In this document: piece by piece, positions 16,738-25,653 of the stretch
How positions within the stretch are numbered: position 1 is the first letter of the stretch
Layout of the letters: each line of letters begins with the position of its first letter
Assembly: GCF_049999945.1 (NCBI RefSeq)
Contig: NZ_JBLYUB010000020.1
Location: 62,001-126,000 of the forward strand
DNA length: 64,000 nt
Source of the DNA: Planosporangium spinosum
Lineage (GTDB): Bacteria; Actinomycetota; Actinomycetes; Mycobacteriales; Micromonosporaceae
Reading direction: 5' to 3'
Program-made: the position numbers and the translations under genes
The notes under the pieces: model-generated
The model's input: the letters and a program-made list of their open reading frames with translations, nothing else
Told to the model about the DNA's origin: nothing
The model's database searches: none

Positions 16738-17981
16738 CACGCCTCCAACTGGGCCGGAACGACTGCCGGACGGTCGAGCTCCGGCCCGGTCTCGGCGAGC
16801 TCGGCCAGGGCTCGCTCGATCTCGGCGGGGGTGACGTCGTCGACGAAGCAGGCGGCGCCGATGCCCGCGGTGAGCGGCATGAGCTGGCGGCCGTCGCGGT
16901 GGCGCACGGTGTCGGCCAGGGCCGCCACGAGCAGCTCCGGCGAGCAGACCCGGTGCCAGGTGGGCAGGCCGAGGGCGGCCATGACGTCCCGGACCCTGGC
17001 CGCCTCGTCGCCGGACAGCAGCCCGCGGTTGCGGGCGATCACAATCGTGAGCGCCATGTCGACGCAGACCGCCTCGCCGTGCAGCAGCTCGGGCAGCGCG
17101 GCCATCTCGACGGTCGGCGAGAACGAGTGGCCGTAGTCGACGACCCGCTGCAACTGATGCTCCCACAGGTTGGGCTGCAACTCCTGCAGCATGCAGTGGA
17201 TGGCACCGTGCATCACGGCCATCGCCACCGCCCCACCGTCGGCGGAGTCGCGCCGCTGCATGCGTTCGGTCACCAGCCGCGGCCCGTGCTCGGCCAGGAG
17301 CCCGAACAGGCCGGCATCCTTGACCAGAGCGATCTTGAGGATCTCGGCGAGGCCGTTGCGCAGGTGCCGGGCCGGCAGGGTGGACAGGAACGAGGGGTCG
17401 ACCAGGGTCGCCTCGGCCGGATGATAGGTGCCGAGGCGGTTCTTGTACTCGTGGAAGTTCACGCCCGTCTTGGCCCCGATGCCGGCGTCGACCATGCCGA
17501 TCAGCGTCGTCGGCACCCGCACGTACGGGGTGGAGCGGCGGTACAGGCTCGTGGCGAGCCCGACGATGTCGGTCAGCACGCCGCCGCCGACGGCGATCAC
17601 CGGCTCACGGCGCCGCCCGACGCCGAACGCGTCCATCGCCGCGACCACCTTGAGCACCGAGTCCATGGTCTTGACCCGCTCGTGCGCGTCGACCAGGCAG
17701 AGCTCGTAGGTGACGCCGTGCGCGTCCAGGTAACGGCGCAGCCGGGCGCCGAACAGCACGCCGACCCGCTGGTCCACGACGACGAGCCGACGCCGCGTCG
17801 CGTCCGGCGTGCCGGTCGCCAGCAGGGTGGGGTTGTCGAGGTGCAACAGGTCCTGGCAGAGCCGTACCTCGTAGCTGACCAGCCGGCGTGCGGTGACCCG
17901 CCAGTGCGGATCGCCGCCGTCGCCAGAGGCGAAGAGTCCTTCGGGCGCCGTCTGCGCCGGTGACAGCATCGAAATGGCCAT
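16737..17981 (-). CDS. 2-epi-5-epi-valiolone synthase-like sugar-phosphate cyclase
   Basis: A 414-residue member of the dehydroquinate-synthase superfamily. It has the NAD-loop VIAVGGGVLTDIVGLATSLY (about residues 128-147), VPTTLIGMVDAGIGAKTGVN (156-175), NRLGTYHPAEATLVDP, ARHLRNGLAEILKIALVKDA and the metal-ligand stretch VVDYGHSFSPTVEMAALPEL. The last, with Ser-Phe-Ser-Pro after the His, is typical of the EEVS/DDGS branch rather than AroB or DOI synthase. EEVS turns sedoheptulose 7-phosphate into the C7-cyclitol precursor, the entry step of this locus. The ATG at 17981 lies about 10 nt after GGGGAGGAG. No lost key residue is apparent. Confidence 0.88.
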   Translation of the reverse strand: MAISMLSPAQTAPEGLFASGDGGDPHWRVTARRLVSYEVRLCQDLLHLDNPTLLATGTPDATRRRLVVVDQRVGVLFGARLRRYLDAHGVTYELCLVDAHERVKTMDSVLKVVAAMDAFGVGRRREPVIAVGGGVLTDIVGLATSLYRRSTPYVRVPTTLIGMVDAGIGAKTGVNFHEYKNRLGTYHPAEATLVDPSFLSTLPARHLRNGLAEILKIALVKDAGLFGLLAEHGPRLVTERMQRRDSADGGAVAMAVMHGAIHCMLQELQPNLWEHQLQRVVDYGHSFSPTVEMAALPELLHGEAVCVDMALTIVIARNRGLLSGDEAARVRDVMAALGLPTWHRVCSPELLVAALADTVRHRDGRQLMPLTAGIGAACFVDDVTPAEIERALAELAETGPELDRPAVVPAQLEA

Positions 17982-17988
17982 ATTGGTT

Positions 17989-18029
17989 TCGGTCTCCTCC
18001 CCATGGTTGATGTCGGTCTCCTCCCCATG
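17989..18029 (-). repeat. 24-bp tandem duplication of the ribosome binding region before the cyclase gene
   Basis: On the minus strand the 17-mer CATGGGGAGGAGACCGA occurs at 18029-18013 and again at 18005-17989, a 24-bp offset. Each copy contains a strong GGGGAGGAG. The proximal copy serves the ATG at 17981. The distal one carries an ATG in the +1 frame, so it could also start a short overlapping leader peptide. The remaining leader up to 18294 shows no gene. Confidence 0.7.
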
Positions 18030-18294
18030 CCCACGGCGAGGCCCGCCGCGCACCGGCCGACGTGCAGCGTCATGGTTGCCGTGTCGAGAACATCGCTCGG
18101 TGGAGCCGGGATGATGGCCGGACGGACGCGCCCACGGGCCCGTACGAGCCACCGCCGTACACCCGCGACCCGGCCGGAGGTCAGGACGGCCGTTCCCGAT
18201 CTTCACGTGATCGATTACTTCTGACTTAAATAGCCTCCTGCGGTGCTCGCTTGAGACGGAGGTTTCGCCCGGGCAACACTCGCGCGGCCCCGTG

Positions 18295-18597
18295 TTACGG
18301 CACCCCGTCCAGCGCGCGGAGCAGGTGGATCTCCACACTTGTCGGGTCCAGTGACGGCGACATCCGGAAGCCCGCCCGCCGCTCGTCAAAGACCCGCATC
18401 GTGTCGTCGATGTCGTCGGACTCGATCGTGTAGACCGCCGCGAAGCGGACCGGATCTTCCGTGGCGTACCGTCCGGCGGCGACGAAGCCCGGCACGCCGA
18501 GCACTTCGGCGAGATGGACCTCGTCGTACCAACGGTGGTAGTCGGCCTCGAGTCCGGAGACGGGACCGGTGTAGATCAGCATCTGGTGCACAGCCAT
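18295..18597 (-). CDS. small EthD/antibiotic-monooxygenase-like dimeric alpha-beta protein
   Basis: A 100-residue protein (MAVHQMLIYTGPVSGLEADY, then HRWYDEVHLAEVLGVPGFVA). The Tyr-x-x-Trp-Tyr-x-x-Val-His pattern followed by a Val-Pro-Gly-Phe turn is common in EthD-like and related ferredoxin-fold proteins, some of which act as cyclases or monooxygenases. The precise function is unknown. The ATG at 18597 is preceded by GGAGATGGAG; an in-frame ATG at 18615 is possible. It lies upstream of the cyclase operon on the same strand, 313 nt away, so it may be co-transcribed with it. Confidence 0.55.
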   Translation of the reverse strand: MAVHQMLIYTGPVSGLEADYHRWYDEVHLAEVLGVPGFVAAGRYATEDPVRFAAVYTIESDDIDDTMRVFDERRAGFRMSPSLDPTSVEIHLLRALDGVP

Positions 18598-18804
18598 GTG
18601 ACGATCAGGCTCCATCTCCGTTGAAATCTGCGGCGTGGTCGTGGGCTCACGGCGCTCCCGCACCGTGTCCGTCACCGACTCCGGGCGTGGCGACCGGCGA
18701 GGTCCAGCAGGCAGGGCGACGTCGGCGGACGAGGGGTCGGTCTTCGGGCATGCACCGTCACCCCCGGCCGCCTGCCCGACCACCCACCCGGTCCGGCGCG
18801 GCGC

Positions 18805-18912
18805 TCAGCGGTGTCCGAACTGGAAGCCGACGCCGCGGACCATGATGATCCAGCCACCTGACCCCGGTTTGTGCCACGAGGCTGTTGAGGTGGGTGTCGA
18901 GCGTCCGGCCGG
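18805..18912 (-). pseudogene. C-terminal scrap of an OmpR-type winged-helix regulator
   Basis: On the minus strand RTLDTHLNSLVAQTG changes frame into GWIIMVRGVGFQFGHR-stop. This is the recognition-helix and wing end of an OmpR/PhoB DNA-binding domain (usual pattern RTVDVHI...VRGVGYRF). Only about 35 residues in two frames remain. The rest of 18598-19185 shows no supportable gene. Confidence 0.5.
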
Positions 18913-19185
18913 CCGGGCCGGGCGTCGACCATTCATACAGTCAGCATTTCACGTGATCCTCCCCTTGTAGCAATTAACGGCCGGTCGAGCCGGCAATGCT
19001 CTTTCCCCGTAAGGTCAGGCATGGCGGCGACGCTGTGCGGACGTTTCGAAATGCTGGCGCCCAGTCAGCCTGAGATTCGCGGATCGGGCGAGCCGTCGAT
19101 GTGGGCTCCTCATTAGTTTCGAGCAATCCCAACTGCAACTTTCGTCGATCACCGTACATTTATACCCTCGAATGTACCGGCGGCG

Positions 19186-19665
19186 CTACTCCCGGAAGCG
19201 CAGCACCTCGAACGCCACGCCGTACCTGCAGCCCAACCGGGAACCGGCCGCCCACAACAAAGCGTCGAGGAACTCCTCCTGGTCGAACGTCGTCGACAAC
19301 CCCGCAGGTACTCCCGATGCTTCTCCAGGGATCGCACCCACCTCGAAGGTCTCGGTCACGTCGACACCATGGGTCGACTGCGGCGAGTTCACCGCCCACA
19401 CCTGACGCACTCCGCTCCACGGTTCGAGATCCTGAACGAGCAGGTCGGTGAAGACCCAGCGGTTTCCCGCGTCACGGACGGCATCGAGGACGGCCCGTCC
19501 CGTAGCAATGTGGTCCGCCTGGTTGAGCGCGATCCCGTTCCCGATGTCCCGGAAATTGTTCGTAATGACAATCTCCGGTCGATGACAGCGAATCGCGGCG
19601 GCCAGGAACCGGCGCAGGCTGGAGCGTGCGCCAACGCAATCGTGCGTCGGCGACCGCCGCGGGTG
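19186..19665 (-). pseudogene. C-terminal half of a PIG-L family deacetylase
   Basis: The minus-strand frame stays open from directly behind the LLM gene stop to the TAA at 19186. It reads AIRCHRPEIVITNNFRDIGN, GIALNQADHIATGRAVLDAV, then SGVRQVWAVNSPQSTHGVDV, which is the C-terminal half of PIG-L/LmbE-like N-acetylglucosaminide deacetylases. The essential N-terminal zinc motif (HPDDE) is missing and there is no good start codon. It is probably a truncated remnant; translation read from the upstream operon cannot be excluded. Confidence 0.65.
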
Positions 19666-20472
19666 CTATGCGGTTCCGGTCGCGAGGTCGTCACGCCAGG
19701 CGACCCAGTCCTTCAGTACGCCGAGGTCGTAGTCGGGCCCGTGGGCGCCCACCGTGAACAGGGAGACGCCCAGCGCGCGCATGCGTTCGCCGAGGACGTC
19801 GGGTGTTCCGGGCGGGGTGGGGCCTCCGGCAACCGCCGTGGAGATCTCGATGTCGTCGATGTCGCGGCCGATGTCGGCGCAGTGCCGGCGCAGCACGGTG
19901 ATCTTGTGTGCGAGCGTTTCGACGTCGCCGAAGCAATGCCATATGTCGGCGTGCTCGGCCACCAAGCGCAACGTCTTGCGTTCGCCGCCGCCACCGATCA
20001 GAACGGGAATCGGTCGCGTCGGCGGCGGGTTGAGCCGGGACCATCGCGATCGGATGCGGGGCAGATCTCCGGCCAGGGCGTCCAGGCGCTGTCCCGCCGT
20101 GGCGAACTCGTAGCCGTACTCCAGGTAGTCCCGCTCGAACCAGCCCGCTCCGATGCCAAGCACCAGGCGCCCCTCACTGATGTGATCCACCGTGCGGGCC
20201 ATGTCGGCGAGCAGATCTGGGTTGCGGTAACCGGTGGAGCTGACCAACGTGCCGATCTCCACCCGAGACGTCGATTCCGCCCAGGCGCCCAGCATGGTCC
20301 ACGCCTCGAAGTGCCGTCCGTCCGGGTCGCCGTCGAGGGGGAAGAAATGATCCCAGTTGAAAACGATGTCGACGCCGAGTTCCTCGGCTTCGGCCGCGGC
20401 GCGACGTATCTGGCGATACTCCGCATGTTCCGGCTGAATCTGCAAACCAATCCGTACGGGTGTATCAGTCAT
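19666..20472 (-). CDS. LLM-class F420-dependent oxidoreductase
   Basis: A 268-residue luciferase-like TIM barrel. RIGLQIQPEHAEYRQIRRAA opens it, and VFNWDHFFPL, GTLVSSTGYRNPDLLADMAR and LVLGIGAGWFERDYLEYGYEF follow the pattern of the actinobacterial F420 subgroup. Such enzymes transfer hydride from F420H2 in secondary metabolism; the substrate here is unknown. The ATG at 20472 has AGGAGAGACC directly upstream. It starts 8 nt after the ATP-grasp gene and is the last intact gene of that operon. Confidence 0.82.
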   Translation of the reverse strand: MTDTPVRIGLQIQPEHAEYRQIRRAAAEAEELGVDIVFNWDHFFPLDGDPDGRHFEAWTMLGAWAESTSRVEIGTLVSSTGYRNPDLLADMARTVDHISEGRLVLGIGAGWFERDYLEYGYEFATAGQRLDALAGDLPRIRSRWSRLNPPPTRPIPVLIGGGGERKTLRLVAEHADIWHCFGDVETLAHKITVLRRHCADIGRDIDDIEISTAVAGGPTPPGTPDVLGERMRALGVSLFTVGAHGPDYDLGVLKDWVAWRDDLATGTA

Positions 20473-20480
20473 GGTCTCTC

Positions 20481-21803
20481 CTAGACATGCTGCCGGTGGA
20501 CCGGGCCGCCTTCGGGCGACCTCTGGACGAACCGCTCTAACGGCGTCGTCCCGGCAATGGCGAACAGATTTCCGGCGAGTGCTGCTGCGCGCGTGTAGTC
20601 GCGGGCGAGGTCGCTGCCGGAGCCGTTGGACAGGTAAACCGTCAGGGGGCTGGAGGGCAGGTCGACGGTAGGCCGGATCCGTCCGCCGCGAGCGACCTTC
20701 GGCGTCAGCGAGCGGACCGATTCGATGGCATTGAGCTCGGCCAGCAGTGCGCCGTTGAGCCGGGTCACCGTGCCGTTCAGGCCGGTGGCTACGTGAAAGA
20801 CGTACGCCTCTCGGTGCTGCCGGTATCTGCGGCCCGCGAATTGGGCAAGGAACTGGTCCGGGCGCAGGTAGGCCAGCGCCGTTACGCTGGCCTGCTCCGC
20901 GCCGCAGCACTCTGCGTCGAACTCGGGGTGCATCACGCCGTTCAGACGGGCGCCGATCTCGACCAGGGCCGGCCCGTCGGCGGTCATCATGACCTCGGCG
21001 TGGGACGCGCCGAACTCGATGCCGAGTGCGTCGAGGACACGGTGTACGTACGCGGTGAGCACGTCGACGGCCGGGTCGCCGGGCGGAACCAGCACATTGC
21101 GGTGGTAGACGTTCGGGTTTCCCTGCCGGCGCTCGTCCTTGCGCCACACGGCGCAATCGTAGCGCTGCCCGCGGCATGACACTGTATCCACAATGTACTC
21201 GGTGCCGCAGAGGTATGACTGCACCAGCACGCTGGTGTTGGTCTCCGCGTACATCGTCGTGGTGTTGAGGACGGCCTCGGCGGCGCGGCGCAGCTGCGCG
21301 GCGTCCGAGCAGATCGAGACGCCTTGGGAACCCGAAGCGGCCAGGGGTTTGACCACCACGGGATAGGTGCCGCGGCGCTCCGCCCACGCTACGAGCGCGG
21401 CGGGCTCACTGGAGCAGAACTGGGCTGCGCAGGAAAGCCCGGCCTTGCGCACGGCCTCGATCATCAAGTACTTGTCGCGGCGTGCCGCGGACAGCGCTGA
21501 ACCGTTGGTCGGCACGTGCAACAACTCGGAGAGGATGTCGGCGAGCGTCACCCCCGGCTCCTGGCCGGCCACCACAGCGACCGGGTTCAGCGCAGCCAGC
21601 TCCGCCGCGGTCTCCGCCGGGTTCGTGCACACCAGGCTCGCCGAGTATGCGCTCAGGTCGGGGGCCGTCATGCTTGGCAAGGGTTCCGGCGTACTCGACA
21701 CGTGCACGACGTCGGCGCCGAGGTCGGCGAAGGCGGCCCGCAGATGCCGCCCGGTGCCGTAGGCGTCGACGAGGACGACCACCGCTCGATCAGTGCGCAT
21801 CAT
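20481..21803 (-). CDS. ATP-grasp carboxylate-amine ligase
   Basis: A 440-residue protein with an N-terminal Rossmann-like domain (VVVLVDAYGTGRHLRAAFAD) and an ATP-grasp core: YPVVVKPLAASGSQGVSICS (ATP-binding Lys and glycine loop), VLVQSYLCGTEYIVDTVSC and PALVEIGARLNGVMHP (metal-binding Glu and Asn). Relatives join amino acids or amines with ATP in peptide-like natural products. The start is ATGATG at 21803/21800 after GAAGGGGCC, overlapping the exporter stop. It pairs with a second ATP-grasp gene at 23035, so two successive ligations are possible. Substrates cannot be predicted. Confidence 0.82.
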   Translation of the reverse strand: MMRTDRAVVVLVDAYGTGRHLRAAFADLGADVVHVSSTPEPLPSMTAPDLSAYSASLVCTNPAETAAELAALNPVAVVAGQEPGVTLADILSELLHVPTNGSALSAARRDKYLMIEAVRKAGLSCAAQFCSSEPAALVAWAERRGTYPVVVKPLAASGSQGVSICSDAAQLRRAAEAVLNTTTMYAETNTSVLVQSYLCGTEYIVDTVSCRGQRYDCAVWRKDERRQGNPNVYHRNVLVPPGDPAVDVLTAYVHRVLDALGIEFGASHAEVMMTADGPALVEIGARLNGVMHPEFDAECCGAEQASVTALAYLRPDQFLAQFAGRRYRQHREAYVFHVATGLNGTVTRLNGALLAELNAIESVRSLTPKVARGGRIRPTVDLPSSPLTVYLSNGSGSDLARDYTRAAALAGNLFAIAGTTPLERFVQRSPEGGPVHRQHV

Positions 21804-23044
21804 GGCCCCTTCGCGCCGACGGGGAGCGTGGACAGCGAGGACGCTCGGCCGGACGTTCGCTCGGCCAGTGTGACCAGCGGCAGGCTGATCACCCCGACCG
21901 TGAACAGGCCGGCGCCGATCAGCAGCCAGCCCCACACGCCCCCATGCAGGCATATCGTGAGCACCAATGGCCCAAGCGCCTCGGCGACGCCCGTGCCGAG
22001 GCCGAACACGCCGGAATACTGTCCCTGGGCGTGGGCGGGTGCCAGTCCGAAGGACCACTCCATCTCGGCCGCGGCCTGCCACAGCTCGCCGAAGGTGTAC
22101 GCAACCATGCCCGCGATCAGCAATCCCACCGCCGCCCATTCGCCCGGCCGGCCGGCGGCGGCCATCAGGGCGAGTCCCGTGCACAGCGCCGCACCGGCCC
22201 AGCGCATCCGCATGCCGGCGGCCCGATGGTCGTTCACCCCGCGGCTGACTGGAACCTGGAACATGACGATCAGTAACGTGTTGATCACGAGTATTCCTGA
22301 CACGAGCCACCGGGGTGAGTCCGTGTGGCCCACGATCCACAACGGCAGCAGGAACGTCGGCACAGCCATGTGCAGCGTCATCACGCTGCTGAGCACGGCC
22401 GCGGTCAGATACGTCCGATCGCGCACCGCCGCCCATCGCCCCTGTTGGGCCGGAGCGGGGATCGGGGGCAGCTTGGGCAGGCGCCACTGGATGAGTGCGC
22501 TGCCGAGGAATGCAGCGACCCGCGCGGCGATCAGGGCCCGGTAGGCGGCCGGCGTGTCGAGCTGGATGCCGATGCCCGCGGTGAGTGCGCCGCTAGCCAA
22601 GGCGAGGTTGATGACCGACCGGATGTAGGCGCGGTAGACGGTCGGATCGTCGCCGGCAAACCGGCGGATCAGCGGCGCCCTGCTGGCCTGCCCGGCCGCG
22701 TAGGTCATGCCGACGCACACGCTGACCAGCACGAACGGCACGAAGGAGCGAACCAGCAGAAAGCAGGACATCGATGCGGCGCCGAAGAGCATGACCCCGA
22801 CCTGAGTCTCGCGGGGCCCGTGGCGATCGGCGATGTGTCCGAAGACGATACCCACGAGCAGGCCCGCCATGGACCCGATGGACAGCCCGAGCGCAACCTG
22901 GCTGGCGGAGAACTTCACCACACGCGTGAAGTAAAGCGTGCTGCTCGCGACGAAGATCCCGCCGCCGAAGCTATTGACGAACAGGGCGGCCGCCAGCATG
23001 CGCTGCGGGCCGGTGGCGGGCAGGAGCCGCTCACTCAGCGCCAC
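21800..23044 (-). CDS. major facilitator exporter
   Basis: A 414-residue MFS protein. It has MLAAALFVNSFGGGIFVASS in helix 1, GHIADRHGPRETQVGV in the loop 2-3 signature position, and about twelve helices in all. It is sandwiched between two ATP-grasp genes with overlaps at both ends (10 nt with the upstream gene, 4 nt with the downstream one), so it is co-translated with them. It may export the ligated product or protect the cell; direction and substrate are inferred. Confidence 0.8.
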   Translation of the reverse strand: MALSERLLPATGPQRMLAAALFVNSFGGGIFVASSTLYFTRVVKFSASQVALGLSIGSMAGLLVGIVFGHIADRHGPRETQVGVMLFGAASMSCFLLVRSFVPFVLVSVCVGMTYAAGQASRAPLIRRFAGDDPTVYRAYIRSVINLALASGALTAGIGIQLDTPAAYRALIAARVAAFLGSALIQWRLPKLPPIPAPAQQGRWAAVRDRTYLTAAVLSSVMTLHMAVPTFLLPLWIVGHTDSPRWLVSGILVINTLLIVMFQVPVSRGVNDHRAAGMRMRWAGAALCTGLALMAAAGRPGEWAAVGLLIAGMVAYTFGELWQAAAEMEWSFGLAPAHAQGQYSGVFGLGTGVAEALGPLVLTICLHGGVWGWLLIGAGLFTVGVISLPLVTLAERTSGRASSLSTLPVGAKGP

Positions 23045-24363
23045 AGCCGGTCCCCGAAATCGTCCTGTGGCGCGGTCCGGCGTTGCCAGGCGCGCAGCTC
23101 CCGTGGGCGCGCGCTCTCCGGCACGGTGACCACCCGGTCGGTGAACCAGGTGCGGACCTCGGCCAGCCTGGCGTCGAGCTCCTCAGGGGAGTCGGCGGCA
23201 ATGAGGACCTGGCCGATGCGCTGGTTCGTGCTGGCGAGGTCGTCCGCGATCCGGGTGCCATACGGAAACTCGATGCGGGCGAACTCAACGCCGGGGAGTT
23301 CGAGCAACTGATCAGGGGTCGGACACCGGATGAGGATGCCCGGGCTGCCCGTGAGGAATCCAGAGCCGATCACGCCGGGGCGTTGCTTGACCACCAGCTC
23401 GGGCGTCCTGCCGAGCGCGCACTGCAAAGTGGCCTCGCCGAGGTTGACGTCGAACTTCGCCTGGACCTCCTCGTGTACCAGGCCGCCGCCACGCCGCGCC
23501 GCGCACTCGCCGAAGGTCAGCGCGCCTGTCCCGGGGTCGTAGAACAGCTCCATGTGGAAGACGCCGTAACGCAATCCGAGTGCCTCGATCGCGGCCGCGG
23601 CGAACGGCACCGCTTTGTCGTACGCCCACTTGTCCGTCTCGGTGTCGAACCGCCGCATGGACAGCGGCATGTCCTCGTCCACCGTGGTCAGGCAGGGGGC
23701 GCCGTAGGCGGCCAGCGCGGCGAACACCAATTTCCCGTCGAACAGGACCCCGTCGACGATCCATTCCTGCCCGACGACGAACTCCTCGAGCAGGAAGGTC
23801 CGGTCCGCCACTCCCTCGGCCGTGTAGGCGCGGCTGCGCTCGCGCAGCTTGTCGATGCTGTCGACCACGCTCGTCCGCGTGGTGGCGGCACCGGCGATGG
23901 GCTTGAGCACCGCGCGTTCGTACGGCAGCTCGGCAAGGCCGGACACGTCGTAGATATCGTCGATCACGGTGTGGCGTGCGGTCGGGATTCCGGCCGCAGC
24001 TACCGTCCGCTTCTGCACCGCCTTGTCCCGGAAACGCACCGCCGTCTCCGGGCCGATGCTTCGGCAGCCGAGGTGCTCGGCCAGGAGGGCGACGACGACC
24101 AAGGCCCACTCGTCGCCGGTGTGCACGGCATCCCAGGTGACGTCGCCGAGTCCGGCACGGGACAGGGCGGCCAGGATGTCCTCTACGTTGGTCTGGTCAT
24201 CGACCCGCAGTACCCGCAGCTGTTGCGGCACCTGAATCAACCCGTTGTCCCAGGCCGCCGATCCGACCACGACGACCGCATCAATGTCCAGACGCGCACA
24301 CGCCTCCACGAAGTACCGGTCGGTGCCGATCACCAGCACCTTCGGCCGTCCGCCCGTGTCCAT
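23035..24363 (-). CDS. ATP-grasp carboxylate-amine ligase
   Basis: A 442-residue protein: Rossmann start VLVIGTDRYFVEACARLDID, ATP-binding ERAVLKPIAGAATTRTSVVD, FLLEEFVVGQEWIVDGVLFD, and the metal-ligand segment LTFGECAARRGGGLVHEEVQ. This is the biotin-carboxylase-like ATP-grasp fold common in amino-acid ligases. I place the start at ATG 24363, which follows AGGTGAGGGG. Fourteen further codons are open upstream but have no site and run into the tandem TTGCCAA motif. First gene of the minus-strand operon ATP-grasp / MFS / ATP-grasp / LLM. Confidence 0.82.
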   Translation of the reverse strand: MDTGGRPKVLVIGTDRYFVEACARLDIDAVVVVGSAAWDNGLIQVPQQLRVLRVDDQTNVEDILAALSRAGLGDVTWDAVHTGDEWALVVVALLAEHLGCRSIGPETAVRFRDKAVQKRTVAAAGIPTARHTVIDDIYDVSGLAELPYERAVLKPIAGAATTRTSVVDSIDKLRERSRAYTAEGVADRTFLLEEFVVGQEWIVDGVLFDGKLVFAALAAYGAPCLTTVDEDMPLSMRRFDTETDKWAYDKAVPFAAAAIEALGLRYGVFHMELFYDPGTGALTFGECAARRGGGLVHEEVQAKFDVNLGEATLQCALGRTPELVVKQRPGVIGSGFLTGSPGILIRCPTPDQLLELPGVEFARIEFPYGTRIADDLASTNQRIGQVLIAADSPEELDARLAEVRTWFTDRVVTVPESARPRELRAWQRRTAPQDDFGDRLWR

Positions 24364-24409
24364 GCCCCTCACCTCTCCCTTGCCAGCTCCACCCGACCTT
24401 GTCACAGTG

Positions 24410-24425
24410 CTGGCAATTTTGGCAA
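24410..24425 (-). promoter_or_regulatory. tandem TTGCCAA heptamers before the ATP-grasp operon
   Basis: On the minus strand TTGCCAA (24425-24419) and TTGCCAG (24416-24410) are repeated with 9-bp spacing, 47 nt before the ATG at 24363. A third TTGGC-type copy lies at 24386-24380. Unlike most other sites, no clear CACACT-like hexamer follows after 6 nt. Confidence 0.6.
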
Positions 24426-24508
24426 TACGCGGTCGTCGCCCGAGTCACCGACAGCATGGGATCGGGCGTGGCCCGGCCGGCGTGGTCCCTTTGGCGGGCA
24501 GGCAGACG

Positions 24509-25621
24509 TCACCGTGCGCTGGGCGAACTTTCGCCGAGCCGCTGCGGGTTCCGGGTAACCGCGCGGCGCGGCCGCGGCGGTGTTCCCGCCGCGACGGCCA
24601 CGCTGGCGTCCGGCTTCGGCCCTGCGGCCCAGGACCTCCAGGCGCTGCGCACCATCTCGGACATGCCGTGACGGGCGCGCCAGGCCAGGTCCCGCCGGAT
24701 CTTGTCGACGGCCGCCACGACCTCCGGCGGGTCACCGGCTCGACGCGGGCCCGCGGTGACCGGCACGGCCAGGCCCGTCTCGTCGCGGACCGCCGCGATG
24801 ACCTCGAGAACGGAGTGCCCCTTCCCGGTGCCGACGTTGTAGACCTCGGCGATGGGGCCCCGCTGAAGACGCCGTACGGCGGCGGCATGCGCGTCGGCGA
24901 TGTCGGTGACGTGCACGTAGTCGCGGACGCCGGTGCCGTCGCGGGTCGGATAGTCGGCACCGGTGATGACAACGGGCCGGCCCGTGCTGATGTTCTGGAA
25001 CAGCTTGGGGAACAGGCCGCTGCCATTGCGCTCGGCGAGCTGCGCGTCCTCGCTACCCACCACGTTGAAGTACCGCAGCGCGATCCACGAGATGTCGTGT
25101 GCCGCCCCCGCCGCGCGCAGCATCCACTCGCACACCAGCTTGGTTTCGCCGTACGGGTTGATCGGCGCCGCCGGGGTGTCTTCGGTGACTTTCGGCTGCC
25201 GCGGCATGCCGTACACCGCGGCGCTGGAAGAGAACAGGATCCGGGACACTCCGGCGTCGACCATCGCCTCGAGCAGCACCCGAAGCCCGTCGACGTTGTG
25301 CCCGTAGTACCGCAACGGATCCTCGACCGACTCCGGCACCGATTTGACCGCGGCCAGATGCACGACGCCGTCGACATGATGCGTGCGCAGCGTACGCGCC
25401 ACCGTGCGGCGGTCGGTGTCGGCTCCGACCACGAGCGGCACGTCGGGAGGGATCCGGGTCGCCATTCCGGTGGACAGATTGTCCAGCACGACCACCGGTA
25501 GGCCTTCGGCGCGCAGATGCCGCACCACATGCGATCCGATGTATCCGGCACCGCCGACAACCAACCACGTCATCGGTGCTCGGACATCGTGATCGCTACG
25601 CAGGTCTGTTCGAACGGTCAC
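24509..25621 (-). CDS. galE: UDP-glucose 4-epimerase (GalE-like)
   Basis: A 370-residue extended SDR: WLVVGGAGYIGSHVVRHLRA for NAD, VVHLAAVKSVPESVEDPLRY, SSSAAVYGMP, and the catalytic NPYGETKLVCE (Tyr and Lys). RYFNVVGS, RDGTGVRDYVHVTDIA and VYNVGTGKGHSVLEV complete the GalE signature. It probably supplies UDP-galactose or a related epimer to the many glycosyltransferases here. The GTG at 25621 has GAGAGGTG 5 nt upstream and I prefer it to the ATG at 25573, which has no ribosome binding site. The last ~45 residues (Pro/Arg/Ala-rich) are an atypical tail. Confidence 0.85.
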   Translation of the reverse strand: MTVRTDLRSDHDVRAPMTWLVVGGAGYIGSHVVRHLRAEGLPVVVLDNLSTGMATRIPPDVPLVVGADTDRRTVARTLRTHHVDGVVHLAAVKSVPESVEDPLRYYGHNVDGLRVLLEAMVDAGVSRILFSSSAAVYGMPRQPKVTEDTPAAPINPYGETKLVCEWMLRAAGAAHDISWIALRYFNVVGSEDAQLAERNGSGLFPKLFQNISTGRPVVITGADYPTRDGTGVRDYVHVTDIADAHAAAVRRLQRGPIAEVYNVGTGKGHSVLEVIAAVRDETGLAVPVTAGPRRAGDPPEVVAAVDKIRRDLAWRARHGMSEMVRSAWRSWAAGPKPDASVAVAAGTPPRPRRAVTRNPQRLGESSPSAR

Positions 25622-25653
25622 GACACACCTCTCGCCGGGCGTCACGCGGACCA

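Noticed and set aside
16737..17981. Housekeeping 3-dehydroquinate synthase (AroB)
   Set aside because: The YGHSFSPTVEM ligand stretch, the MVDAGIGAKTGVN loop and the operon context match EEVS-type cyclases better than AroB.
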